From: Lantana camara
Lineage: Eukaryota > Streptophyta > Magnoliopsida > Lamiales > Verbenaceae
Assembly: GCA_037501455.1 (NCBI GenBank)
Contig: CM074856.1
Location: 53,721,001-53,785,000 of the forward strand
Direction of reading: 5' to 3'
Length of the DNA: 64,000 nucleotides
Shown: piece by piece, positions 1 through 10,564 of the stretch
How the letters are laid out: each line of letters starts with the position of its first letter
Numbering within the stretch: position 1 is the first letter of the stretch
Translations under genes and position numbers: made by a program
Notes under the pieces: generated by a model
What the model saw: the letters and a program-made list of their open reading frames with translations, nothing else
Databases searched by the model: none
What the model was told of the DNA's origin: nothing

Positions 1-1791
1 GATACTGGATCTGAAATAACTATTTTCAAAACCTTCTTGATTAATAAATGGAAGGAAGATAGAAAAATCAGAATAAAAGGTGTGACTGGAAAATCACAGG
101 ATATACACAGATCTGCAATAGATGTTGATATTGTCCTAGGAAGTAAAATAATAACGGTTCCTAGAATATATGAATATAATGAACTAGAAGTTGATATATT
201 ATTAGGAAATGATTTCCTACAACAATTTCAATATTATATGCAAAATGCATATTCTATTGTGCTTAAAACAAAATGTGGTCATTTGTTAAAACTACCACGA
301 CTAAACCATCCTTTCAGAGTTCAGCCAGCTAAGCGTGGTGGACATTCTATATATGAAAAAATACAAATACCAATAAATAAAATAGTTATAACAAGGATAA
401 ATTTAGAAACGGTTACTAGCAAGATAAAAGAAAATTATAGTGACCATCCATTGGCTTTTTGGAAAAAGGATTACCCAAAAGCTAGAATAGAATTAACAAA
501 TAATATAATAATTAAAGAAAGACCTATAAGATATACCTTAAGTGAAGAAGATGAATTCAAAAAACAAATTAAAGAACTCTTAGACAAAGGTTTGATTAGG
601 AAAAGTTTTAGTCCTTTTTCTAGTCCAGCATTCATGGTAATGAAAGAAGCTGAAAAGAAAAGAAATAAAGCAAGAATGGTAATTAATTGTAAAAGATTAA
701 ACCATTTCACTAAGGGTGAGAGTTACCAATTACCCAATAAAGAAGTATTAATAGACTTAGTAAAGAATAAATCTTATTACTCAAAATTTGATTGTACATC
801 TGGTTTTTGGTAAGTAAAAATGGAAGATGATAGCATCCAATATATAGCCTTTAGTGCCCCTCAGTGAGATTATGAATGGTTAGTAATGTCATTTGGATTA
901 AAAAATGCTCCATCAATATATCAGAGAAAGATGGATGATATATTTAACAAATATAGAGAATTCATGGTTGTTTATATAGATGATATTCTTATTTGTTCAA
1001 ATACCACAGAAGAACATAGAAAACATCTTCTACTCTTTGCTAAATTATGTAAAGAAAATGGTATCCCCCTATCTGAAAGAAAAGCAGTAATAGAAACTAA
1101 AGAAATTGAGTTTTTAGGGTTAAAACTAAGTGCTGCAGGTATAAAATTGCAACCTCATATATCTAGGAAAATTAGTGAGTTTCCTGATAAATTAGAAAAT
1201 ATAAAACAAATAGAAAAGTTTTTGGGATGTCTTAATTATGCTGAAGGTTTCATACCTGAGTTAGCTAAGAAAAGACATGAAATACAAAAGTTATTAAGAA
1301 AAAATAATACAAAAGGTTGGACGCCAAAACATACAGAAATTATCATAAAATTAAAGGAAGAATGCAAAACTCTTTCAGAATTAAGGCTTTCTGATAAAAA
1401 TGATAACTTAATTCTTCAAACTGATGCGTCTGATTTATATTGGGCTGCAATCTTGAAAACAGATCTTAATGAGATTTGTAGATATACAAGTGGTACTTTT
1501 AAATCAGCAGAAATAAATTATACTACACATGAAAAGGAGTTATTAGGAGTAATAAATGGGATCAAAAAGTTTTCACTTTTTCTACTCCAAAAATTTTTCG
1601 TTGTCCATGTTGATAACACTCAAGTTCCAAGTCTTGCGAACAATAAATTACCCAGTGAACCAAATTATAGAAGGTTACATAGATTGCAAGTTTTTCTATC
1701 CCTCTATAAATTCAAAATCATTCCCATAAAAGGAACTGATAATTTTTTAGCAGACTATTTATCCAGAAATATAGATTTTGATTCAAAATGA
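1..1791 (+). pseudogene. Pararetroviral protease-RT-RNase H polyprotein (3' part, broken)
   Basis: The frame is open from the first base of the window, so the N-terminus is missing. The first residues contain DTGSE, the catalytic loop of a retroviral-type aspartic protease, followed by LLGND, the second conserved protease strand. The reverse transcriptase follows, with YIDD at 973-984. The RNase H begins with the QTDASD motif near 1418 and ends around 1790. Two in-frame stops, TAA at 811-813 and TGA at 865-867, fall inside the RT and would abolish activity. In the family this protein copies pregenomic RNA into DNA in the cytoplasm. There is no integrase, and neighbours downstream are small viral ORFs. 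Confidence 0.8.
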
Positions 1792-1794
1792 AGG

Positions 1795-2024
1795 CCAATA
1801 TATGGGTATACATATATCTAGTCCATCTCAAACGGTAGATGGTAAAGACAAGATCAAATCCGTTGATGGGTGGTGATTTCCCAAAAATCACTTATAAAAT
1901 TTTAGAAGACCTATATATGGGTTTGCATATATCTAGTCCATCTCAAACGGTAGATGGTAAAGACAAGATCAAATCCGTTGATGGGTGGTGATTTCCCAAA
2001 AATCACTTATAGAAAACTTTGAAG
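1795..2024 (+). repeat. 115-bp tandem duplication with hairpins, two copies
   Basis: Two nearly identical copies (1795-1909 and 1910-2024) lie between the polymerase and the next ORF. Each contains an inverted repeat CCATCT/AGATGG (1823-1842 in copy 1) and a second one, GTGATTT/AAATCAC (1873-1891 in copy 1). The first hairpin competes with an alternative pairing to CCGTTGATGG at 1860-1869. Nothing coding is seen in the repeat. Confidence 0.85.
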
Positions 2025-2057
2025 AAGATTTTTAATAAATCTTTATCTCTTTTACAG

Positions 2058-2417
2058 ATGGAGGATAAAATTAATATTTCAGAAATAAAAGAAGAGATTT
2101 CACATATCAACAGTATGGCAGAAGATCTCTATGAAGGAGATGTTCTTCTAGAACAATATATGTATAAAAATCTCCCTCCGCTGATAGATTTGGTCACAGA
2201 AAACCTAGAAAAGGTAAATAAAGTGACTCAAAAGTTAAAAAAATATATTGGAAAATTTGAGTCAATAAAAATGGAAGAGGCTGAGTCATTTGGAGAGAAA
2301 AATAAAGAAGAAGTCAAAAATAAAGTTCCTTCAGTCATTGAAATAAAACTGGAAAATGAGTCTTCTCCAAAGGCAATAAAGATTGGAATAGAAAAATATG
2401 TTCCTAGCACTGAATGA
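2058..2417 (+). CDS. Small viral ORF after the polymerase, coiled-coil-like
   Basis: An open frame of 119 codons, taking the ATG at 2058; an upstream in-frame ATG at 2019 would overlap the tandem repeat. The protein is rich in Glu, Lys, Ile and Leu with heptad-like spacing in residues 1-70, suggesting a helical or coiled-coil protein. A pyrimidine tract followed by CAG sits directly before the ATG at 2058, resembling a splice acceptor, which would allow expression from a spliced RNA. I do not recognise a domain. By position it could be an accessory or virion-associated protein. It is uninterrupted, unlike the polymerase. Confidence 0.5.
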   Translation: MEDKINISEIKEEISHINSMAEDLYEGDVLLEQYMYKNLPPLIDLVTENLEKVNKVTQKLKKYIGKFESIKMEEAESFGEKNKEEVKNKVPSVIEIKLENESSPKAIKIGIEKYVPSTE

Positions 2418-2456
2418 GAACATTTATATGTTCATACAGTTGATGAAGTATATAGT

Positions 2457-2945
2457 ATGGAAAATATAGATACTATATTTTTCTCCAAAGGAAAAAATAT
2501 ATATCCAAGATTGACCTGCATCATGGGAGCATGTCCCAAAGCAGTTTATAGATATGCTTGTTTTGGATTCCTTGATATAATCTACCCAAGTAAAGATCTC
2601 AAGGAAATTTTTAGATTTGATGATACCCTAAAATCTCAAATTATTAAATTTGCCAGAGGAAGGCAAGTGGTTCTCAAGTTCTACACTATATCTCCAGAAC
2701 CAGAGAAGCAGATATGGCATGAAGCCTTCTTCATGATTACTGCAGACCACCTTTCTGACACCATAAAGATTGAGCAAGGAAATAAACCTTTAAGGAAGGT
2801 CCAAGTTACTAAAGAATGGATTATCCAAAGACGTGCCTTGGGAATAAAAGCTATTCACAGCGTTGCAGAAATTCTGTACAAATATAAGTTCAAAACGCTG
2901 ATGAGTAAAGGAATTGGATTCTACTCACCAAAGGAGGAAAAATAA
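2457..2945 (+). CDS. Viral ORF, possibly transactivator/inclusion-body type
   Basis: An uninterrupted 162-codon ORF, 39 bp after the previous one; the gap holds a perfect GAACAT/ATGTTC inverted repeat (2418-2433). The product is basic with a mixed alpha/beta look. Its position as the last ORF before the promoter matches the transactivator/viroplasmin gene of several Caulimoviridae genera. That protein forms inclusion bodies and supports reinitiation of translation on polycistronic RNA. The assignment rests on position and weak resemblance only. At 162 codons it would be short for that family, so it could be a truncated or different protein. Confidence 0.4.
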   Translation: MENIDTIFFSKGKNIYPRLTCIMGACPKAVYRYACFGFLDIIYPSKDLKEIFRFDDTLKSQIIKFARGRQVVLKFYTISPEPEKQIWHEAFFMITADHLSDTIKIEQGNKPLRKVQVTKEWIIQRRALGIKAIHSVAEILYKYKFKTLMSKGIGFYSPKEEK

Positions 2946-3093
2946 GCTCTCCTCTTTTAATGGAATTCATAAATAAATTTGAAAAACATGAATTTTTCTG
3001 CACTGCAGAAACTAGACAAGAAGCTTGCAAGATGATGGGATCTAACCACCAGTGATGTAAGCACATACATCAGCAAGGAAGTAACGAACGCCA

Positions 3094-3252
3094 TGACGTC
3101 ATACTCCATTCATCAAGTGGCAAATAAAAGTGTCGGCAGCATCTCAACCATAGAAGAGTGTCGGCAAGATCTGGACCCTTGAAGGATAAAGCAGTGGATC
3201 TCAAATAAAAGTTTCAAGTCCGAACAGTAGAAAAAATATAGCCTATAAATAG
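3094..3252 (+). promoter_or_regulatory. Pararetroviral pregenomic RNA promoter (TGACGTCA + TATA box)
   Basis: TATAAATAG at 3244-3252 is a strong plant TATA box. About 140 bp upstream is a palindromic TGACGTCA (3094-3101), the core bound by plant TGA-type bZIP factors and comparable to as-1 elements of plant pararetroviral promoters. Two direct repeats of GTGTCGGCA lie between them (3130-3138 and 3158-3166). The arrangement follows the last viral ORF, as expected for the pregenomic RNA promoter. Confidence 0.65.
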
Positions 3253-3411
3253 AGTCCTCTTGTATGGTGAAAGACACCTTACCTTGAAATCAGAAAGTCA
3301 TATGTAAAACTACCTTTGAGTCTTTTAGTTTTTTTGAGCTTTGAGTATTGTATTTCCAGATAAATCCTCTTTTCAGAATATATAATGTTTGTGTAAACCT
3401 CTTTGGAAGGA

Positions 3412-3417
3412 AATAAA
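3412..3417 (+). terminator. Candidate poly(A) signal AATAAA of the pararetrovirus
   Basis: AATAAA lies about 160 bp downstream of the TATA box. In plant pararetroviruses the poly(A) signal sits downstream of the pregenomic start and is bypassed once to make a terminally redundant RNA. The placement fits, but the hexamer is common in AT-rich DNA. Confidence 0.4.
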
Positions 3418-3700
3418 ATTCTCCTTTTCATATACACGAGATAAATACTTTGTTAAGAGTTTTATTAAACCTTTTTACTCCAGTATATTTCTACTACTCT
3501 TTTGTTGAAACTTACAAGCCGTAGTGAGATTTTCCATTAGAGGTTGAAGTCTGTTTCCAGTTGATGTCCATAAAAGCACGAAGCTGTGAGGACTTTTGGA
3601 ACAAGAAGGGCTAACCGAGGAGGAACGAAGACGAGTCTTGGAGGACCAATAAATCAGAATTTTAGAAGAGGAAGGAGATAAACAGAGGTAATAAATTTTT

Positions 3701-4264
3701 TACAAATTATTTGTGTGTTTTATGAATTATAGGATGAATTTTAGAGTACTTCTATTATTAAAGCATGATTAATTCTAATGTTTATGCATACTTTCTTGAT
3801 ACTATGTATAAATATATACTTTATATACCCATTTGAAATATTTTAGAAATTTTGGGGCCACTTTTATAAATAATACAAAGTCTATAAAATAAAAACAAAT
3901 ATAATTCCTAAAATCGCTGAGCTCATCAACGACTAATGGCAAAAAGTTAAAACAATTGCAAAGGATATTATTTTATTTAATTCGATAGAATTAAGTATTA
4001 TTATTGCAAAAGCCTCGTGATACATATCATATATTATATATATAATTTTATTTAATAAACAATAAGTTTAACTCATTAATTAATATCTCTCTCTCTGTAT
4101 ATATATATATACTAATTTTATTTAAAAAATGGATTTTACGGGAAAATTGAAGATTAAAGATTAAAGCCTTAAAGATTAAAGTCATTAAATTTAACTTCTG
4201 ATTGGGACTTGCGGGCATTAGAAAACAGACGCCCACTTCAGTTTCTCACACACTAGACGCCACT
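3701..4264. other. AT-rich spacer between pararetrovirus and gene fragments
   Basis: No gene is seen. The stretch holds an AT-rich run and a short CT then TA microsatellite near 4086-4110. The boundary of the viral insertion must lie here or just upstream, but I see no target duplication. Confidence 0.5.
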
Positions 4265-4545
4265 GTGCTACATTCGAAAGAAGGGCTGAAGTCGGGAGCC
4301 CTGCCGCCCAGTTTGAAGGGGAGGGGGTTTAAGTTTAGTCGTAGAGATGCGGAGGATATATTTGAGGAGTGTTTTGGTGGGATTGATCTTGGAATTGGGA
4401 TGAGTACAGGAGGCGACTTCTGCGGTGGTGGGAAGCTGAAGAAGGCGGAGGCTATGGAGACCAAGTTGCCTTGTAGCTTGGAGGAGGTGTATAAGGGGTC
4501 GAGAAGGAAGATGAAGTTATCAAGAATTACCCTTGATGATTCTGG
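4265..4545 (+). pseudogene. Captured exon fragment of a type II DnaJ (DNAJB-like) co-chaperone
   Basis: The frame reads a KEGLKSG segment, a Gly/Phe-poor linker with an AEDIFEECFGG block, then KLPCSLEEVYKGSRRKMK, the start of the first C-terminal beta domain of type II J-proteins. It ends at a perfect donor, GG|GTAAGT (4546). The N-terminal J domain with its HPD motif, needed to stimulate Hsp70, is absent, and the rest of the substrate-binding region does not follow. It is therefore an exon fragment, not a gene. Next downstream are fragments of unrelated genes in the same orientation, pointing to capture by a transposon. Confidence 0.75.
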
Positions 4546-5272
4546 GTAAGTACATTGAAAACTTTAGTATTAAGTACTCTAATTTTTGCTCTGACCCCAT
4601 CGTATTTTTATTAATTATTTCTTAATTTCTAATCTCCTGATGATGGGGCTTTGTTGATTGTTGGGTAGTCAAATTGAAACTTTAACAAATTTGTGATTTG
4701 AGAGGATCTTTAATTTGTTTCAATTCTGGGTACTGGATTTCAGAGAGTCCTGGTTAGGTCATGTCGTCTATGTGTGTGTCATTATGTCATAATCTGGTGT
4801 GGTTTCCCTTGGCCTTTGATGATTGTGACTTCAACAATTTTTTTCCTTGAGTTCTTCTGTGTATCTGTAATGAATTTATGCCTTTTTGACACCTATCTGA
4901 GTATTACGTATGTTATTATATTTATAAGTTGTTCGGTTTATCATCAAGTCTTACAACTTCTTAGTGGTCTCAAGAAGCTCAAGAAGATTGTTTTTATGTT
5001 GTTTTAATTAAAATAATCTTAGCATTTCAAGTATGTTGAAGATGTTGTATCAGTTACCACAGCCACCAACATGTTAGTTTCTGAGGTGCAATTGATCAAG
5101 AAAATGTCAAATACCCATCAGAAATACAGTCAAAACTAGCTTTTTAATTGTTAAGTATAATTACTGCCCCATTTTTGAATATTTTTAGGGTTTGATTGAG
5201 ATCGAATTTGGCTTATTATATAATCGATTCTTCTATGGGTTTTGGGGGAATTACGTGGTGTTTTGTTATCAG

Positions 5273-5414
5273 GTTGATGGAGGTGAAGCAAGGCCAGAAT
5301 AAGGAAGGCAAGACAGTTCTCTACTTGGTATTCGAGTACATGGATATTAACCTCAAGAAGTACATTCGCAGCTTCCGTCCAAAAGGGAAAACCATCCCAC
5401 CTGAAATTGTCAAG
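5273..5414 (+). pseudogene. Captured exon of a B2-type cyclin-dependent kinase (CDKB2-like)
   Basis: A 142-bp exon bounded by a good acceptor (TTATCAG|G) and donor (CAAG|GTAATA). It encodes VKQGQNKEGKTVLYLVFEYM followed by a LKKYIRSFR segment. This is the N-lobe and hinge region typical of plant CDKB2 kinases, which act at G2/M. None of the other exons (ATP-binding loop, PPTALRE helix, catalytic loop) is nearby, so no kinase can be made. It lies between a DnaJ fragment and a PP2C fragment, all on +, each with short flanking intron sequence. Confidence 0.8.
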
Positions 5415-5663
5415 GTAATAATAGTTTGCTTTCTTGCATCTGTTTGAAATGTTTTAGGAAGTCGTACTATTTGTCTATTGGGATAATTGCACTGACTTAA
5501 CCTTGAGGTTTAACTTAATTAAAAGCTCTTGTGAAAATTGTTCGTGCTTTTTACACAATTTGTACTTCTAGGCTTTCCTTCTTGCTTTCAAGTCCTTGCA
5601 TTTTGTTTTCAGTTTAAGTTCATCCTCTTTTATTTCACTGTTTAAAGGTCTTATACCTTATAG

Positions 5664-5938
5664 ATGTGCGGATTTTGCAATTTATGATTGGCATCGCGGG
5701 CGGTTAGCTGCAGAATATGCACAGAAGCATCTGCACAAGAATGTGCTTGCTGCTGGCTTACCATGTGAGTTGGTCTGTTTGTCTACACATTTAATTTATT
5801 GTTCAAATTTTGTTGCTCCGTGAATGCATTTATGTTTCATCTTTTGGTTGAGATTCTTCTGTTAACCTTTTCTATTTTCTTTTTTGGGATGAAAATTACA
5901 GTTGGATGTTAAGTATGCAAAGAAGGCTATGCTTAATA
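5664..5938 (+). pseudogene. Captured PP2C phosphatase fragment, two exons
   Basis: Exon one (5664-5764) reads CADFAIYDWHRGRLAAEYA and continues HLHKNVLAAGLP, ending at a perfect GTGAGT donor. Exon two (5902-5938) reads LDVKYAKKAMLN and ends at a GTATGC donor. In active plant PP2C phosphatases the metal-binding motif is DGHGG; here it reads DWHRG, so the fragment is mutated as well as partial. The reading phase carries on correctly into the exon at 10836, on the far side of the Mutator-like element, so the transposon sits in the intron between them. Confidence 0.75.
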
Positions 5939-6073
5939 GTATGCTCGTAATCTAACTTTGTTTTTGCTTCTGGAATTTATATGGATAACTGGTTAAAGTC
6001 TAAGAATAATTGGCCTTGATTTTCAATTTCTCATTTGGGTTTACATGATACTGTTTTGTGACATTTTTACATA

Positions 6074-6082
6074 TTTATTTAT
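6074..6082 (+). repeat. 9-bp target site duplication, left (TTTATTTAT)
   Basis: TTTATTTAT directly precedes the left TIR and is repeated exactly at 10816-10824 after the right TIR. Nine bases is the length made by Mutator-type transposases. Confidence 0.9.
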
Positions 6083-6333
6083 GAGAAAATTATCAAAATC
6101 GTCCTGTAAAGTGAACCACTTTTAATTTTGGTCCCAAGAGTTGCCAAAGTCTCACTTTTGGTCCCATAAATTGCCATTTGTCTTAATTTTGGTCCCATTG
6201 ACCACTTTCCATCCATAATAAACGGCAAAAAGCACATGCCTCTCATGTGGCTGTTAGTTTGGTCAAAGGTTAAACCAATTCATCCCTTTTTAACGAATTC
6301 AGCCCCATTTCAGCCCTAATTTTGCAAACTAAG
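6083..6333 (+). repeat. MULE left terminal inverted repeat
   Basis: Matches the reverse complement of 10565-10815 over its whole 251 bp with few differences. It contains three spaced copies of a TTTTGGTCCCA word near the outer end, a likely transposase binding array. Confidence 0.9.
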
Positions 6334-6713
6334 AAATTACCCCTTATCTTTCAACCAAAATTCATCCCAGGATTTCGCAAAATCCATCCAATCCAAAGTC
6401 TACGGTGTTTGATTCGGAGTATCCCTGAAATCTAGAAGTGGTATCCTATGGCATTACGCCATCAATCGAGGTTTAGTGACCCGGTTCCCTTTTACTGTAA
6501 GTCCGCCATTAAACTTTTACAGTGTTGTGGTCCCAAGGGTTTCTTTATTGCTTGGTCTTGGTGGAAGTGTTTGAATGCATGTGGGGTTGGGGTATCTTGT
6601 CGGTTTCAAATTGTTTGAGTAGTCTTTTTCAACTTTAGGGTTTCGCAAATCCACCACTATATAATGCATGAATCTCCCTTTTAGCAGATCCACTTGAACC
6701 CTCTGTAACTATT

Positions 6714-9174
6714 GTGTTGCACCATGACGGCTTATCGAGCTCTGCGAATGGAAGACCTGTGTATTATGGTGGAAAGGTTAGTAAATTTGACTACGTAGAC
6801 CTCAATGAAGTTAGTAAAGTTGGAATTGATTATCTGGATAAGTTGTGTGCATCACTAGGCTATAAGGGGATTAACAGGTATCACAAACTTGAGGAAAGTG
6901 GATTTATTCTTTTGGAAACTAATCATGTAATTCTAAATTTGTGTCTGGAACATGAATTGGATAGATCTGTGCCAATTTACTTAGAATCCTTGCATGAAGT
7001 AGATGAAAACAATGATGAATATGGTGAAGAGGAGCAGAGTTCTGAAAATGAGGAATTCATTGATAGTGAGTACAGTTTAGGTGAAGATAATGAGGATGAA
7101 CAACATGATAATAATCTATTTGATGATAACACTAGTGTAGGGGCTGAATGGGAAGGGCTGAATGGTAGAGAAGGGGCTGAAAATGTTAGACAAGTTAATT
7201 ATGTTGATAATGATGTTGAGGATGAAGAATTAGAGAAGAGTGTGGGGGATGGGGATAATGCGTCAGATTTTGGACAGTGGCAAGGATAGTGATGGGGAAC
7301 ATGTTGAAAAATTCCCTACTTTTAGTATGAAGGACGTGTATGATCCTAAATTCTTCAAAGGTCAATGGTTTGATAGTAAAGGTGATTTTAAATTGGCTGT
7401 GGATTCATATGATGTAAAAAATAGAAGAAATATTAGTTTTCCTAAGAATGATTTAAGAAGAATATATGTTGTGTGTGAAGAGGAAGGCTGTGATTGGAGA
7501 ATTAATGCTTTGAAAAGAGGGTCAAAATGAGAGTTTCAGATTGTAGAGTTTAGAGAGAAACACAGATCTGATGGCAATTATCATGTTAAAAATGTGAAGT
7601 CTTCTTGGTTAGGGATGAAATATGAACATCACTTCAGGACAGATGCTGAGAGCAAAATAACTGGGTGGAGGGACAATATTGTGAGAGAAATGAATGTAAA
7701 TGTCAGTAGAAATCAGGCCTATAGGGCTAAATCAATTGTTATACAAAGGATTGAGGGTGAGTCAGAGCAACAGTATTCAAAGTTGTGGGACTATGCTAAA
7801 GAGATTAGGACATCTAATCCAGGATCAACTGTAGTTATTTCCTTGGCACCTGACACTGATCTACATGGTAAATCTACTTTTAGTAAAATGTATGTTTGCA
7901 TGAAGGCTTTGAAAGATGCATTTATGGTTGGATGAAGGAAACTAATTGGAGTGGATGGGTGCCATTTAAAAGGCCCTCATAAAGGTGTCTTGCTAACAAC
8001 AGTGGGATTAGATCCAAATAACTGCATCTTCCCAATTTGCTATGCTGTTGTGGGTAAGGAAACAAAAGAAAACTAGGAATGATTCCTAAGACTGCTGAAG
8101 CATGACTTGATGATTGACAGGGATTATGAGTGGACTTTTATGTCTGACAAACAAAAGGGTCTTGTGCTAGCCTTTGAGAATGTACTTCCAAATGCTGATA
8201 ATAGGTTTTGTGTTAGACATCTCCATGGGAACATGGTTAATACTGGATTCAGAGGTTTGTCCATTAAGAAGGCTTTATGGAAGGCTGCTAGGGCCACTAT
8301 TGTATCAGAATTTGATGAGAGGATGCAAAACTTGGCAAGAATTGAGCCTGTAGCTGTACAATGGTTGAGTGACAAATCTCCTTCATGTTGGAGTAAATCA
8401 CATTTCAGTTGTCAGTCTAAATGTGATTTACTACTCAACAATATCTTTGAAAGCTTCAATGCTACTATTCTTGAAGCAAGGGGGGAGCAGGTATACTCAA
8501 TGTTTGAGAAAATCAGGGAGACTTTGATGACTAAACTCCAGAAATCCAGGGACAAAGCACGCAAAAGTTGGAATGCAAAGTTATGTCCCAAGATCAGGAA
8601 GCTGCTAGCAAAAAATGGGGAAGAAACTTCTGAGTGTAGACCAATAAAATCAAGTGACATACACTATGAAGTATGCTATATTGATGGTTCCAGATGTGCT
8701 GTGGATTTAGGAGCACATACATGTTCATGTAGGGGGTGGGAACTTTCTGGTATCCCATGCAAGCATGCACTCACTGCAATAAACTGCCAGAAGTGGAAGC
8801 CTGCAGACTTTGTTCATGAATGTTATTGGGTGGAAACCTATAAGAAGGTTTATGATCATGTTCTATTGCCTCTTAATGGTCCTGAGAAGTGGAAGAAAAA
8901 CTGGAATTGATCCTCCTTTGCCACCAAACTATGGTAGGGTGTAGGAAGACCAACAAAGGCAAGAAGAATGGAACCTGGAGAAAAGAGAAAAAGAAAGCCA
9001 AGAATTAGAAAAACCAGTATGAATCCACATAGGTTAAAGAGACAACAGGCTGAGTACAAGTGTAGGATCTGTGGAGTTAATGGACATAATATCAGAAGTT
9101 GTCCAACAAAGAGATGTGAAAGTAGTGTACCAAAAGATCAAAATTCACAAGCATCAATTCCAAACCTGGACTAG
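6714..9174 (+). pseudogene. MuDR-type transposase, broken
   Basis: An acidic N-terminal part (6714-7289) is followed after a frameshift near 7250-7290 by the MuDR DNA-binding domain (about 7310-7600, with EEGCDWRINA). The DDE catalytic core follows: D at 7954-7956 (GVDGCHLKGP), D at 8146-8148 (SDKQKGL), E at 8449-8451 (NNIFESFN). A SWIM zinc finger (CSCRGWELSGIPCKH, about 8722-8769) and a CCHC knuckle (CRICGVNGHNIRSC, about 9060-9103) complete the family layout. In-frame stops at 7528, 7933, 8074, 8080 and 8908 and frameshifts near 8900-8960 inactivate it. The stops at 8074 and 8080 look like Trp codons changed by G-to-A transitions. Confidence 0.9.
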
Positions 9175-9485
9175 GGTGATGAACCTGACTAGGAACATAT
9201 CAATGCGGCAATAAGCAGTTTAGAAGCATCTGGACAATTTCAATCACAGACAAGTGTCCAGATAGATCCAACCCCACAAGCTGAGAGTGTTCATTGTCAA
9301 CAAGCTCAGAGTGTTCAAACTCAGCGTGTTCCTACTTAGAGTGTTCAAACTCATCAGGCTCAGAGTGTTCAAACTCAGCATTCAACCCACAAAATGACTG
9401 CAAGTTTTTTTGGATTATTAATACCTATTTTACATTATACATAATTACATATTGTTGTATTAATCATTTGATGTGTTCCATGTAG

Positions 9486-9800
9486 GCAAGGAAAAGGTTG
9501 AAGATGCAGTCCTCCAGAGGAAAGAAGACTGACAAGGCACATTTCTGTCCACCAAGAACTGTTGCAACAAAATCATCATCCTCCACTGGAGTCAACATAA
9601 GGAGGGTTCCATTTTCACCGGATCATCCAAGGGTTCAAGTTTCATTGACCATAGAGCCACATCTTCCTTTGAACAATGTCAAGACTTTCACCAAGAATGG
9701 TAAAAAATATGCCACATGTTCAAGCCTGGAATCAGCTCTCAATGCAAGGAAAGAAGAAAATCAAAGAAGGATTCAAGAGAAAGGGAAACAAAAAATGTAG
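9486..9800 (+). pseudogene. Probable C-terminal exon of the MULE transposase
   Basis: An open frame follows an acceptor-like TGTAG at about 9485 and ends with a basic tail (QEKGKQKM). Upstream, 9280-9400 encodes imperfect Gln-rich QSVQTQ repeats, and an AT-rich probable intron lies between. No catalytic motif is present. The link to the transposase rests on position and composition; it could be an independent small ORF. Confidence 0.45.
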
Positions 9801-10173
9801 CATGTTTGTGTTTTTTTTTTTTTGGATTCAAAACTGAAGGTTATAGAGGGATGCATAACTGGTGTTCATAGGCATTTTTTGGGTTGATGATAAACTGCAG
9901 ATATTAGCAGTTCATGGGTTGCTGTCAAGCTAATGTTAGTAGGTCTTTTGTTAGGTGTTTTGTGGCTAATGTTAAACTGATATTAGCATCCCTTTTGTGG
10001 TGTTTTTTGCTTGTCTAAAGCTGGTGCAGACACTGTATTGAATGTTTGCTTAATGCCAAGTATCCATTTCCATTTCTATGTCAATTCATTCTTCTTTTTC
10101 CAATTATACACCATCTTAATGCATTGCACGATTAACAACAGTATATAACACAAAAAAAAGGCTTCATTAACCA

Positions 10174-10539
10174 CTAAAATTGTTGATATATTGCATAAAC
10201 ACAAACTACATTACAACTTATTACATGACAAACAAATGAAGCCATGAGATGATAAGGAGACAAAGTAACCCTCACTTTCTTCAAATCTTCCCTTTCCTTG
10301 TTCAATTCTTCATCTGTAATCTCCAATTCTTCACGTAATGCAAAAATCAACGCAGTTGGTTTCCCACCCAATGATTCTTCCTCCCATACAAAGAAGTCAC
10401 AACCACCGGTAATGTCTCTACAATTAAAAAATCTCCTACCTGGGTTAGCAGCAGTTGATGATGTCCTCAATCGAGCTTTTCTTCCACAGAAACAGTAGAT
10501 CTCTCCCTTGAGATTGGAGGAGCACGAAAATGAAGCCAT
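10174..10539 (-). CDS. GRF-type zinc-finger ORF in the MULE
   Basis: An intact 121-codon ORF starts 26 bp inside the right TIR and runs toward the transposase. Residues 16-53 read CFCGRKARLRT, NPGRRFFNC, then CDFFVW, the Cys pattern and aromatic residues of a GRF zinc finger, a fold that binds single-stranded nucleic acid in several DNA repair proteins. A Glu/Lys-rich helix follows (about residues 66-90), and the C-terminus is hydrophobic, possibly a membrane anchor. It has no stops while the convergent transposase has many. It occupies the place that mudrB holds in maize MuDR, but is not similar to my knowledge of that protein. Confidence 0.75.
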   Translation of the reverse strand: MASFSCSSNLKGEIYCFCGRKARLRTSSTAANPGRRFFNCRDITGGCDFFVWEEESLGGKPTALIFALREELEITDEELNKEREDLKKVRVTLSPYHLMASFVCHVISCNVVCVYAIYQQF

Positions 10540-10564
10540 TTTTAAGTTTTGAGGAGCAAGAACC

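Larger units (their letters stand above)
1..3700 (+). mobile_element. Endogenous pararetrovirus (Caulimoviridae-like), 3' part
   Basis: The segment reads, in order: aspartic protease, reverse transcriptase, RNase H, a duplicated intergenic repeat, two small ORFs, then a TATA-type promoter and a poly(A) signal. No integrase domain follows RNase H and no LTRs are visible, which separates it from Ty3/gypsy elements and fits an integrated plant pararetrovirus. The left part (movement and coat protein regions) lies outside the window. The right border is not sharp; virus-like sequence fades into AT-rich DNA between about 3700 and 4200. The polymerase is broken, so this is a fossil copy. The genus cannot be settled by reading. 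Confidence 0.75.

Noticed and set aside
4774..5007. A 77-codon hydrophobic frame
   Set aside because: Intron-like T-rich sequence between captured exons.
10298..10498. A 66-codon frame on +
   Set aside because: Shadow of the GRF zinc-finger ORF on the opposite strand, which has a clear domain.
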